Shown here one piece after another: positions 6,770-13,115 of a stretch of 16,681 bases of DNA; positions within the stretch are counted from its first letter, which is position 1; each line of letters begins with the position of its first letter. The notes below the pieces were generated by a model that was not told where the DNA came from, did not search any database, and worked only from the letters and a program-made list of their open reading frames with translations. This DNA is from Lysobacteraceae bacterium (GTDB taxonomy: Bacteria > Pseudomonadota > Gammaproteobacteria > Xanthomonadales > Wenzhouxiangellaceae). Location of the stretch: positions 1,495 to 18,175 of the forward strand of contig JAIVHD010000022.1 in assembly GCA_020201235.1 (NCBI GenBank), in the 5' to 3' direction. Made by a program: the position numbers and the translations under genes.

Positions 6770-7880
6770 TGGCTGGCTAAAGCTACTCAACGAGGAGAAG
6801 GGCTCGGACCTGTTTATTACGGTCGGCGCGCCGCCGTGTATCAAGGTTGACGGACGGATTCGGCCAATCAGCCGCGAGCCACTGACCCGGGAGTCGGCAA
6901 CCAGCATTGTGCTGGGTACGATGTCGGAAGAGCAGGTCGAGCAGTTCAAAGCCGAGTCCGAGCTGCAATACGCGATTTCGATCGCTGGATTTGCCCGTTT
7001 TCGCATGAGCGCGTTCTACCAGCGCGGATCCATCGGCGTGGTCTGTCGCCGGATCGAGACTAAAATCCCGAGTTTCGAAGATCTCAATCTGTCTGAGACG
7101 CTCGGGGATCTCGCCATGACCAAGCGCGGGATTATCCTGATGGTCGGCGCGACCGGAACCGGCAAGTCGACCACGCTGGCCGCGATGGTTGGCCATCGCA
7201 ACGAAAATTCGACCGGGCATATTATTTCGATCGAAGACCCGATTGAATACGTTCACCGCCACCGCCGTTGCATCGTTACGCAGCGCGAAGTCGGCATTGA
7301 TACCGAGTCCTTTGATGTCGCGCTTCGCAATACCCTTCGCCAGGCACCCGATGTCATTCTGATCGGTGAGGTCCGGACCCGCGAATCCATGGAGCATGCG
7401 ATCGCATTCGCCGAAACCGGCCACCTGTGCCTGACCACATTGCACGCCAACAATGCCAACCAGGCGCTGGACCGGATTTTGCACTTTTTCCCCCAGGACC
7501 GGCACGACCAGGTTCTGCTTGATCTGAGCTTCAACCTTAAGGCCGTCATTGCTCAGCAACTGGTGCAGTCAATTGATGGCGGGCGCCGCCACGTGGTGCT
7601 GGAAATTCTGTTGAACAGCCCGCTGGTACAGGAAAAAATCCGCAAGGGCAAGATCGAGGATCTTAAACACATCATGAAGGATTCGGTCCATCATGGCATG
7701 ATCACCTTCGACCAGAGTCTGTTGAAACTGTACCAGGATGGTCGGATTTCCTACGAGGAGGCGGTTCGTCATGCCGACTCGGCCAACGAAGTGCGCCTGG
7801 CTGTCAAACTCAGCGAGGGGGGCGATGCCGAGTCGCTTTCGCGAGGAATGCGCGATGTCGATCTGCTCGACCACGAATAG
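6756..7880 (+). CDS. pilU: Type IV pilus retraction ATPase PilU
   Basis: PilT-dependent accessory retraction ATPase, 374 residues and so near the usual 380. N-terminal domain GSDLFITVGAPPCIKVDG (about 16-33), Walker A GATGTGKST at 131-139, Asp box SIEDPIEYVH, Walker B with Glu205 in VILIGEVRT, and His box TGHLCLTTLHANN with His223 and His230. Unlike PilT it keeps the full C-terminal part: ILLNSPLVQEKIRKGKIEDL, a helical segment (MKDSVHHGMITFDQSLLKLY) and an acidic tail. The start is the ATG at 6756, which has GGAG at 6745-6748 inside pilT and gives the expected family N-terminus; a TTG at 6750 is less likely. It overlaps the pilT 3' end by 14 nt, so the two are translationally coupled. Confidence 0.94.
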   Translation: MSIIDGWLKLLNEEKGSDLFITVGAPPCIKVDGRIRPISREPLTRESATSIVLGTMSEEQVEQFKAESELQYAISIAGFARFRMSAFYQRGSIGVVCRRIETKIPSFEDLNLSETLGDLAMTKRGIILMVGATGTGKSTTLAAMVGHRNENSTGHIISIEDPIEYVHRHRRCIVTQREVGIDTESFDVALRNTLRQAPDVILIGEVRTRESMEHAIAFAETGHLCLTTLHANNANQALDRILHFFPQDRHDQVLLDLSFNLKAVIAQQLVQSIDGGRRHVVLEILLNSPLVQEKIRKGKIEDLKHIMKDSVHHGMITFDQSLLKLYQDGRISYEEAVRHADSANEVRLAVKLSEGGDAESLSRGMRDVDLLDHE

Positions 7881-8204
7881 GCCGGCAAGCGATCGACTGA
7901 TTACGGACTGATTGGTGGTTCGGAGTTGATGTAGACTTGCGCGACAGCAGCGGTCGACGAAGGAAGTTGTCTGGTCAGGCGGCGGGCACAGGCCCGAAAT
8001 CCACTACGAGACGATGCGTTCACCCTGCTTGTTCACCATTCCTGCTGTTGTGAGACGCTGTCAGGTGCAATAGTCGGGGTTGTATCGCGATCGAATGCAC
8101 CGCTGTCCGGTGAGGATGCACGACCGAGCGAACCGCTCCGGATACGGGGCGGACGGGGTCGCAGCCGGGACGATGGTGAATCAGCCGGGTTCAAGGAGCG
8201 TTCA
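7881..8204. other. Gene-free gap between pilU and the response regulator
   Basis: A 324-nt gap with no convincing coding frame. It holds a direct repeat GACTGATT (7895-7902, 7906-7913), a repeated GTTCACC (8018-8024, 8031-8037), a near-duplicate CGCTGTC(A/C)GGTG at 8057-8068 and 8101-8112, and copy B of the structured repeat in its last third. TTCACCAT at 8032-8039 is the exact complement of ATGGTGAA at 8173-8180 inside copy B, so a long-range pairing is possible if transcription begins upstream. No T-tract terminator for pilU is visible. Confidence 0.5.
8103..8194 (+). repeat. Copy B of the structured intergenic repeat, next to the regulator start
   Basis: Opens with CTGTCCGGTGAGGATGC (8103-8119), then CGACCGAGCGAACCGC, a diverged middle, and closes with GATGGTGAATC (8172-8182) and GGGTTCAA (8187-8194). 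The end overlaps the AAGGAG Shine-Dalgarno (8193-8198) of the response regulator. Two mutually exclusive pairings are possible: GTCCGG (8105-8110) with CCGGAT (8138-8143, one G-U), or CGCTCC (8134-8139) with GGAGCG (8195-8200), the latter hiding the ribosome-binding site. That switch-like arrangement is an inference from base complementarity. Copy A is at 4985-5077 in the opposite orientation. Confidence 0.7.
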
Positions 8205-8891
8205 ATGCGAATTTTGATTATTGAAGACAATCGCGATATCGCCGCCAACCTGGGCGATTATCTGTCCGATCGCGGCCACGAAGTCGATTACGCTTACGAC
8301 GGCATTACCGGCTTGCATCTTGCCGTGAGCAACGAGTTCGATGCGCTGGTTCTCGATCTTGCGCTGCCCGGTCTCGACGGCCTGGAGGTCTGTCGCAAGC
8401 TGCGCGAGGAAGGCCGCAAGGAAACCCCGGTGCTGATGCTGACCGCGCGCGACCAGCTCGACGACAAACTGGCCGGCTTTGATTCGGGTGCCGACGACTA
8501 CCTGGTCAAGCCATTCGAATTGAAGGAGGTCGAGGCGCGGCTGGTGGTGCTGGCCCGGCGCGGCCAGCGCGTCGCGTTGCGCGAACTCAATGTCGACGAC
8601 CTGCATTTCAATCTCGAAACACTAACCGTATCGCGCGCCGGCAAGCAGATCAATCTCAACCCGATTGGTCTCAAGCTGCTCGAAAAACTGATGTCGGCAT
8701 CGCCTGCGGTCGTCTCCAGGGCCGAGCTCGAGCATCATGTCTGGGGCGAGGAGTTGCCTGACAGCGACAGTCTTCGTGTTCACATTCACAGCCTTCGGGC
8801 GGCGATCGACAAGCCGTTCGACAAATCGTTGCTCAAGACCCGGCACGGGATTGGCTACAGTCTGGTTGATCCGGATGCAGTTCCGGCATAG
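8205..8891 (+). CDS. OmpR/PhoP-family response regulator
   Basis: Two-component transcription regulator of 228 residues. The receiver domain (about 1-115) has the acidic pocket Glu7-Asp8, the phospho-acceptor Asp51 in LVLDLALPG, Thr80 in VLMLTARD and Lys102 in DDYLVKPFE. A winged-helix DNA-binding domain (about 125-222) has VSRAELEHHVWGEELPDSDSLRVHIHSLRAAI and ends in the typical KTRHGIGYSLV. It starts at the ATG at 8205, six nt after AAGGAG. The partner kinase gene overlaps its 3' end by 17 nt. Target genes cannot be read from the sequence; the structured repeat in its leader suggests post-transcriptional control of its own expression. Confidence 0.94.
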   Translation: MRILIIEDNRDIAANLGDYLSDRGHEVDYAYDGITGLHLAVSNEFDALVLDLALPGLDGLEVCRKLREEGRKETPVLMLTARDQLDDKLAGFDSGADDYLVKPFELKEVEARLVVLARRGQRVALRELNVDDLHFNLETLTVSRAGKQINLNPIGLKLLEKLMSASPAVVSRAELEHHVWGEELPDSDSLRVHIHSLRAAIDKPFDKSLLKTRHGIGYSLVDPDAVPA

Positions 8892-10170
8892 GTTAAGAAG
8901 CCGGCTGATTCTGTCGTTTCTGTTCTTTGGCACGCTGTTGAGCGTGCTGTTCGCGGTTGCCGTGATGTTTTTGCAGTCCTGGATCGAGGATGCATTGATC
9001 GCGCGAACGCTGGAACAGGAGCTCGACCAGTATCTTGCCGAATTGCGCCAGGACCCATCGCTGATCGAGCCGTTCTATTCGCGAATTCAGGGATACGTGA
9101 CCCGACCGGGTCGAGCCGAAATTGTCCCGGCTGCCTTTCGCGCGCTGCCCACGGGCGTGCATGATGTAACCACCAATGGCGCGGTGTTTAAGGCTGCGGT
9201 TCGCAAAGAGGGCGATCTCTGGGCCTTTTTAACCTACGATATCTCTGAAAACCGTGAGTTGTCTCGTCGCCTGCTGTGGGCGCTGGCCGGGGCAGTGTTG
9301 CTGTTTTCGCTGCTTTCGCTGGCCCTTGGTCTCTGGTCCGCAGGCCGGGTGATGGCCCCGGTTTCCAGCTTGGCCCGCCGACTGGAATCATTGGAGGGCA
9401 CCGAGGGCAAGCTCGATCTGGCGCGCTATTTTCCCGACGACGAGGTCGGTCAGCTGGCCACCGTGGTCGACGAGTATTCGCTCAAGTTGCATGAACTGGT
9501 CGAGCGTGACAAGGCGTTCAACGCCGATGTGTCGCACGAGTTGAGAACGCCACTTACCGTAATTTCCGGGGCCACCGAACTGCTGCTGGGCCAGCCCAAT
9601 CTGAGCCCGCGGATGCGCGAACGGCTGCTGAGGATTGCGCGTGCGGCTCGTCAGTCATCGGACATGACAACCGCCTTGCTGCATCTGGTGCGAGCCGAGC
9701 GCGGCTCTGCCGGCGAGGCTTCGAACCAGGATGTGGGCCAGATTGTCGCGCAATTGCTCGAAAATTACCAGCCGCTGATCGAGGATCGACCGTTGACCCT
9801 GTCCGTGCATGTGGATCAACCGTTGAATGTGATTGCGCCCGAGGCGGTGATCTCGGTCGTACTGGGAAACCTGCTTGGGAATGCCGTTCGCTATACCCAT
9901 GAAGGTTCGGTGGAAATCGAGGTCGCTCATGGACAGGTCCAAATTCTCGATACCGGTCCTGGCATCGCGCCCGAGGATTTGCCGTACGTATTCGATCGTC
10001 ACTTTCGTGGCCAGCAGGCCGGCGGCAAGGGCTCCGGTCTCGGGCTCTCAATCGTGAAGCGTTTGTGCGATCTGTATGACTGGCGTATCGAATTCGTCAA
10101 CCGCCGGGATCGATCGGGACTGGTGGTCACGGTGTCGTTTTTCCCCGATCTCGAAGCGCTACCAAGCTGA
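8875..10170 (+). CDS. HAMP-containing sensor histidine kinase
   Basis: Inner-membrane sensor kinase of 431 residues, the probable partner of the preceding regulator. Membrane segments lie at about 11-33 and 133-155 and enclose a periplasmic sensing region of about 100 residues with no motif I recognise. A HAMP linker follows (about 155-210, with VMAPVSSLARRLESL and DEVGQLATVVDEY). The H-box ADVSHELRTPLTVI places the phosphorylated His at 221; the N-box is VVLGNLLGNAVRYT, the G1 box ILDTGPGIAPEDL, the F box YVFDRHFRG and the G2 box GKGSGLGLSIVKRL. The start is the ATG at 8875, overlapping the regulator gene by 17 nt; the frame is open further upstream, but only as an overlap with the regulator gene, and that part has no kinase features. 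Confidence 0.93.
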   Translation: MQFRHRLRSRLILSFLFFGTLLSVLFAVAVMFLQSWIEDALIARTLEQELDQYLAELRQDPSLIEPFYSRIQGYVTRPGRAEIVPAAFRALPTGVHDVTTNGAVFKAAVRKEGDLWAFLTYDISENRELSRRLLWALAGAVLLFSLLSLALGLWSAGRVMAPVSSLARRLESLEGTEGKLDLARYFPDDEVGQLATVVDEYSLKLHELVERDKAFNADVSHELRTPLTVISGATELLLGQPNLSPRMRERLLRIARAARQSSDMTTALLHLVRAERGSAGEASNQDVGQIVAQLLENYQPLIEDRPLTLSVHVDQPLNVIAPEAVISVVLGNLLGNAVRYTHEGSVEIEVAHGQVQILDTGPGIAPEDLPYVFDRHFRGQQAGGKGSGLGLSIVKRLCDLYDWRIEFVNRRDRSGLVVTVSFFPDLEALPS

Positions 10171-10189
10171 AAAAGGCATTATTCCAATT

Positions 10190-10534
10190 ATGGCCATTAT
10201 CCGCTGCCCGGCGTGCGATCGCCGAATTTCGTCAAAGGCACAATCCTGTCAGTATTGTCACGAGCCGCAGGTCAAATTGACCGAGGCCGAACGTGAGCGA
10301 ATGCTGCTCAGACGCTGGCGCGATCAACTTTATCGTGCCCGCAATGCCACCTATCTGGCCATGACCGTAGTGGTTGTCGGCATGATCTGGTGGTGGCTGG
10401 CCGAGCCGCAGGGCCTGGCACTGCCGATTCCGATGACGCCTTCGGTATTGCTGGGAATCGGGGTGGTCGGCTATGTGTGCGCCTGGGTGTGGCTGGGCTG
10501 GCTGCGGTTTTACCGCAAGCCTGGAAGAGCCTGA
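10190..10534 (+). CDS. Small zinc-ribbon protein with two membrane segments
   Basis: A hypothetical protein of 114 residues. The N-terminus has four cysteines in a CPAC-x9-CQYC arrangement (Cys6, Cys9, Cys19, Cys22), a typical zinc ribbon, followed by a charged helix rich in Arg/Glu (about 30-52) and two hydrophobic segments (about 54-70 and 83-104, both rich in Trp). The ribbon would face the cytoplasm. I chose the ATG at 10190 because it puts the ribbon at the extreme N-terminus; upstream codons in this frame only overlap the kinase gene. It begins 19 nt after the kinase stop, with an A-rich AAAAAGG ahead of it, so it is probably cotranscribed with the two-component system. Function unknown; an accessory role for the kinase is a guess from position. 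Confidence 0.75.
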   Translation: MAIIRCPACDRRISSKAQSCQYCHEPQVKLTEAERERMLLRRWRDQLYRARNATYLAMTVVVVGMIWWWLAEPQGLALPIPMTPSVLLGIGVVGYVCAWVWLGWLRFYRKPGRA

Positions 10535-10550
10535 TTAACCGCATGGCCCA

Positions 10551-11057
10551 CTAGCGAATGCGCGTCACACGCGTCGATGAATTGTAGCCCTCGACGCTGA
10601 GTCGCCAGGTACCGATTGCGCCGGGTCGAATCGTGACGGTCGGGTTCTCGACTTCCGGGATGAAAAAGGTCCCGTCGCCGGTCTGTTTCCAAACCATGCC
10701 GTTTTCGAGTGAAAACTCGGTCTCGCCGGTCCAGCCGGTGAATTTGCCGATGACGCGTGTCTGGAAAGGTTCTCGCGCCATGCTTGCGATAGACGGCAAT
10801 TCGCCGGGTCGGTCGGGCAGCGATTGCTCGCCGGAACCGGTTGCCTCGCCAGCGGCCAGTGAACGCCGGCGAATCCAGCGGTTGAGGCTGGCCAGCTCAT
10901 CGGCGCTGAGTTTGTCGAGACCGGTTTCGGCAAATTCCTTTCCGGTCATCCGCTCTTCAAGTGATGAGAACGATTCCGGCGACTGTGCCGAGGCGGCAGA
11001 AAAGGCGGTGAGCAATATCGGCACAAGTGCCCATTGAAGCAAATTCACGGAGTGCAT
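10551..11057 (-). CDS. Predicted secreted protein of unknown function
   Basis: A protein of 168 residues with an N-terminal signal peptide (about 1-24, ending AFSAASAQ). The mature part starts with a charged helical stretch, LEERMTGKEFAETGLDKLSADELASLNRWIRRR, then a low-complexity Gly/Ser/Glu linker (about 69-88), then a beta-rich C-terminal part with FTGWTGETEFSLENGMVWKQ and TVTIRPGAIGTWRLSVEGY. The pattern of a short helical motif followed by an SH3-like beta part recalls secreted proteins I have seen in Xanthomonadales, but I cannot name the family. It converges on the zinc-ribbon gene (16 nt apart) and follows the barrel-protein gene by 25 nt on the same strand, so these two minus-strand genes may form one transcript. 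Confidence 0.72.
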   Translation of the reverse strand: MHSVNLLQWALVPILLTAFSAASAQSPESFSSLEERMTGKEFAETGLDKLSADELASLNRWIRRRSLAAGEATGSGEQSLPDRPGELPSIASMAREPFQTRVIGKFTGWTGETEFSLENGMVWKQTGDGTFFIPEVENPTVTIRPGAIGTWRLSVEGYNSSTRVTRIR

Positions 11058-11082
11058 CCTGCTGGTTGCGTGGCGCTATAGT

Positions 11083-12216
11083 CTACAGGTCATGCTTGTA
11101 GCGCACGTAGGGGATGCGGCCGTAGATGCCGTCGACGGCATCTTCGACGCGCTGATCGGAGCCATTGGAGACCGCGCCGGGCAGACTATCGAGCACGTTG
11201 GTGATTCCGACGCTGATTGAGGCGCGGGTTGGTGCTCGCCATGAAAACTCAATGTCGAATGAGCGCAGCGATTCGCCTTCAAACGGTTGGCCTAACCAGT
11301 GCGGCAACTCCTGATAGCGCCCGGTCAGATCGGCGCTGAATTGGCGCGTGTGCCAGCCAATTCCGAGCTGGCCGGCATTGCTGTAGCCGGTTGATGAGGC
11401 CCCGTCGACGAGTGAAGGGTCGGTAAGCAGGGTTCGGGCCAGTAGCGAATCGGGTCGTCGCTGATAGCGCTCCAGCTGCAGGTCGAGCAAAAGACTGCCC
11501 ATTTGGCCGACCTGAAGCCCGAAGCTGACATTCATGTTGGCACCGAGAACGTCTTCTGAAAGGCCTGCCAGCATGGAATTGAATTCACCGGCGTTGTTTG
11601 CTGCAAGGCTTGACGAGCTGTCCGCCGAAATGGCTACGGGATCAAGCGTTGGGCCTCTCGATGCCGCCAGCGCGGGGCTCAAAGCCGGTCCGGCCGAATT
11701 GCCAACGAGGTACGACACTGAATTGCGGCCTGAAAACACGCCGGCACCGACAGACAGGCCGGGAGCGGCCATCCACTGGCCGCGAATCTGGATCAGATTG
11801 TCCGAATCCTCTGGCAAAGGCTGCTCGACAAAGCGGCAGTCTTCGACCAGAAACGACTCGATGGTGTGCGTGGCACGGCTGCACTGGATGTGTGCCAGGC
11901 TCGCGGTGTTCATTTCCCAGGCATCCAGTGACCAGGAAAACGTTGATGACTCGGGCTTTGGAGCGAGTTGCCGCATCGGGTCCAGCAACACCGACAGCCT
12001 CGGACGGTCACTCGGCCAGCCGTCCTGGCGAACACCGAGCGGATTGCCCGCGATCGCAAGTGCCGATACCGGCCGGGCCTGCTGTTCGAACGGCTCGAAC
12101 TGCCAGGCAGGTGCCGGCGGCGTTTCTGCCAGCGGGCCCGTGCTCGACAGAAGCGCGAGGCCGGGCAGGATCAGCAGCCATTTCAGGGCAAGTAATTTGA
12201 GCGAGAGGGGCTTCAT
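11083..12216 (-). CDS. Predicted outer-membrane beta-barrel-like protein
   Basis: A protein of 377 residues with a strong signal peptide (MKPLSLKLLALKWLLILPGL, cleavage near AETPPAP). The middle and C-terminal parts alternate polar and hydrophobic residues as in barrel strands: NLIQIRGQWMAAPGLSVGAG, VSFGLQVGQMGSLLLDLQLE, AGQLGIGWHTRQFSADLTGR, SFDIEFSWRAPTRASISVGI. The last 40 residues (GITNVLDSLPGAV ... VRYKHDL) resemble the ends of TonB-dependent receptors, but there is no room for a plug domain. Two Cys in HIQCSRATHTIESFLVEDC may form a disulphide. The chosen ATG (12216) directly precedes the signal peptide; an in-frame ATG at 12336 would add 40 residues unlike a leader. No good Shine-Dalgarno is seen at 12216. 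No function assigned. Confidence 0.68.
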   Translation of the reverse strand: MKPLSLKLLALKWLLILPGLALLSSTGPLAETPPAPAWQFEPFEQQARPVSALAIAGNPLGVRQDGWPSDRPRLSVLLDPMRQLAPKPESSTFSWSLDAWEMNTASLAHIQCSRATHTIESFLVEDCRFVEQPLPEDSDNLIQIRGQWMAAPGLSVGAGVFSGRNSVSYLVGNSAGPALSPALAASRGPTLDPVAISADSSSSLAANNAGEFNSMLAGLSEDVLGANMNVSFGLQVGQMGSLLLDLQLERYQRRPDSLLARTLLTDPSLVDGASSTGYSNAGQLGIGWHTRQFSADLTGRYQELPHWLGQPFEGESLRSFDIEFSWRAPTRASISVGITNVLDSLPGAVSNGSDQRVEDAVDGIYGRIPYVRYKHDL

Positions 12217-12566
12217 CGGCTTTGCGGAGGCGGGCTCAGGTGATCGGCGGCAGGCGGACGTGGCACAGGATACTCCTGCAATTGTCACGCGGCTGACCTG
12301 TTTTCCGAACCTCTTGATCGCTCCTCCCGATTCCATGATGAAACTTTGAACGCATCGACAGCAAAAAGTTTTGGCGGGTAAAGATTAGCAGATTTTGAGC
12401 GCTTGGGCAATTTTTATTTGTTCAATTATCTTTAATGATTTGAGCGGCTTAGCGCGATCGGGCGGCGCAAGCTGGACGCGTTGCCGAACGGCGTGTTAAA
12501 AAAGCATTTGCAAATTGCGAGAGCCTTGGGTAGCGTTGCCGGATTAAACATCGCCAAGGAATGTCC
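12217..12566. other. Divergent intergenic region, AT-rich in the middle
   Basis: About 350 nt between the barrel-protein start and the usp start. The first 120 nt are an in-frame upstream extension of the barrel gene that does not look like protein of that family. The segment 12355-12470 is clearly more AT-rich than the surroundings (for example ATTTTTATTTG and TTCAATTATCTTTAATGATTTG) and probably holds divergent promoters. An imperfect direct repeat GATTTTGAGCG(-)CTT / GATTTGAGCGGCTT lies at 12391-12404 and 12437-12450. No clear FNR-type inverted repeat and no terminator were seen. Confidence 0.5.
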
Positions 12567-12998
12567 ATGGAACGTTTTCTGGTCGGAATCGATGGCAGCG
12601 AGTGCGGCGACCGGGCGCTTGCGGGTGCGGCGCGGAATGCGCAATTTGCCAAGGCAGAATTACTGGTCTGCTACGTGATCGATTGGTCGCCGTTCACTTT
12701 TTCGACGCCCGAGGAGAATGCCGAACGACATCGCCGGCGCGAGGAGGAGTTGATCAAGGCCCAGACCAAGCTGATCGAGCCGAGGGTGGCTGAGCTCCGG
12801 TGTAGCGGGCTGCGCGTCGAAGGCATCGGCCGTCACGGTCACGCCGCGCGCACGTTGATTAAGCTGGCCGAAGAGCGGGATATCAGCATGATTGTGGTCG
12901 GCCGGGCCGGCGACCGGCCGACCCGAACCCGTATTTTTGGGGGCACGGCCGCCGCCTTGGTTCAGACCGCACCGTGCCCGGTGCTGGTTGTGCCCTAG
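12567..12998 (+). CDS. Universal stress protein, UspA family
   Basis: Cytoplasmic alpha/beta nucleotide-binding stress protein, 143 residues, one Usp domain. The N-terminus FLVGIDGSECGDRAL carries the conserved Asp of the first strand (VGIDGS). The C-terminal nucleotide loop reads VVGRAGDRPTRTRIFGGTAAALV, close to the ATP-binding pattern G-x2-G-x9-G-(S/T) but with Gly-Gly-Thr where Gly-Ser is usual. It ends with the typical PCPVLVVP. The start is decided by the ribosome-binding site: AAGGA at 12556-12560 is 6 nt before the ATG at 12567 but directly abuts the in-frame ATG at 12561, so the downstream Met is more likely. The next gene, an amino-acid symporter, follows after 117 nt. Confidence 0.9.
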   Translation: MERFLVGIDGSECGDRALAGAARNAQFAKAELLVCYVIDWSPFTFSTPEENAERHRRREEELIKAQTKLIEPRVAELRCSGLRVEGIGRHGHAARTLIKLAEERDISMIVVGRAGDRPTRTRIFGGTAAALVQTAPCPVLVVP

Positions 12999-13041
12999 CG
13001 CTGAAACGGCACACGCACCTGATCGCTTACCGCTGGCTCGT

Positions 13042-13088
13042 GATGCTCGGCTCATGTTCGCGGACCTGATCGATGCTCGGTTCACGTT
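13042..13088. repeat. Pair of 17-nt direct repeats in front of the symporter gene
   Basis: GATGCTCGGCTCATGTT (13042-13058) and GATGCTCGGTTCACGTT (13072-13088) agree at 15 of 17 positions and are exactly 30 nt apart, about three helical turns, so a protein could bind both on one DNA face. A shorter repeat, ACCTGATCG, lies at 13017-13025 and 13064-13072 and abuts the second unit. The symporter ATG is 27 nt downstream. They are candidate operators; the regulator is unknown. Confidence 0.5.
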
Positions 13089-13115
13089 TTTGTTGATGGA
13101 TCCCAGGAGTATGGA

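Noticed and set aside
6783..7559. A 258-codon open frame antisense to pilU
   Set aside because: It lies wholly opposite a well-supported gene, has no family resemblance or ribosome-binding site, and is a product of GC-rich codon bias.
5061..8119. The perfect 17-bp inverted repeats at 5061-5077 and 8103-8119 as ends of a transposon or invertible segment
   Set aside because: The enclosed genes (yggS, pilT, pilU) are in their normal conserved order with no transposase or recombinase, and the similarity extends outward from the 17-mers rather than inward, which fits two copies of an intergenic element better than terminal repeats.
8737..8874. A longer N-terminus for the histidine kinase
   Set aside because: The extra 46 residues are translated from the response-regulator gene in another frame and resemble no kinase; the membrane segment begins right after the Met at 8875.
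12261..12336. The ATG at 12336 as the start of the barrel protein
   Set aside because: It would put 40 residues without leader character ahead of a good signal peptide that begins at its own Met (12216).
11534..12349. A 271-codon plus-strand frame opposite the barrel-protein gene
   Set aside because: The minus-strand product has a signal peptide and barrel-like strands, whereas the plus-strand product is Ser/Arg/Pro-rich with no recognisable domain.
12998..13115. A glycine riboswitch in front of the AGCS gene
   Set aside because: Such riboswitches often precede this transporter family, but the roughly 117-nt gap shows none of the conserved glycine-aptamer sequence and instead holds simple direct repeats.
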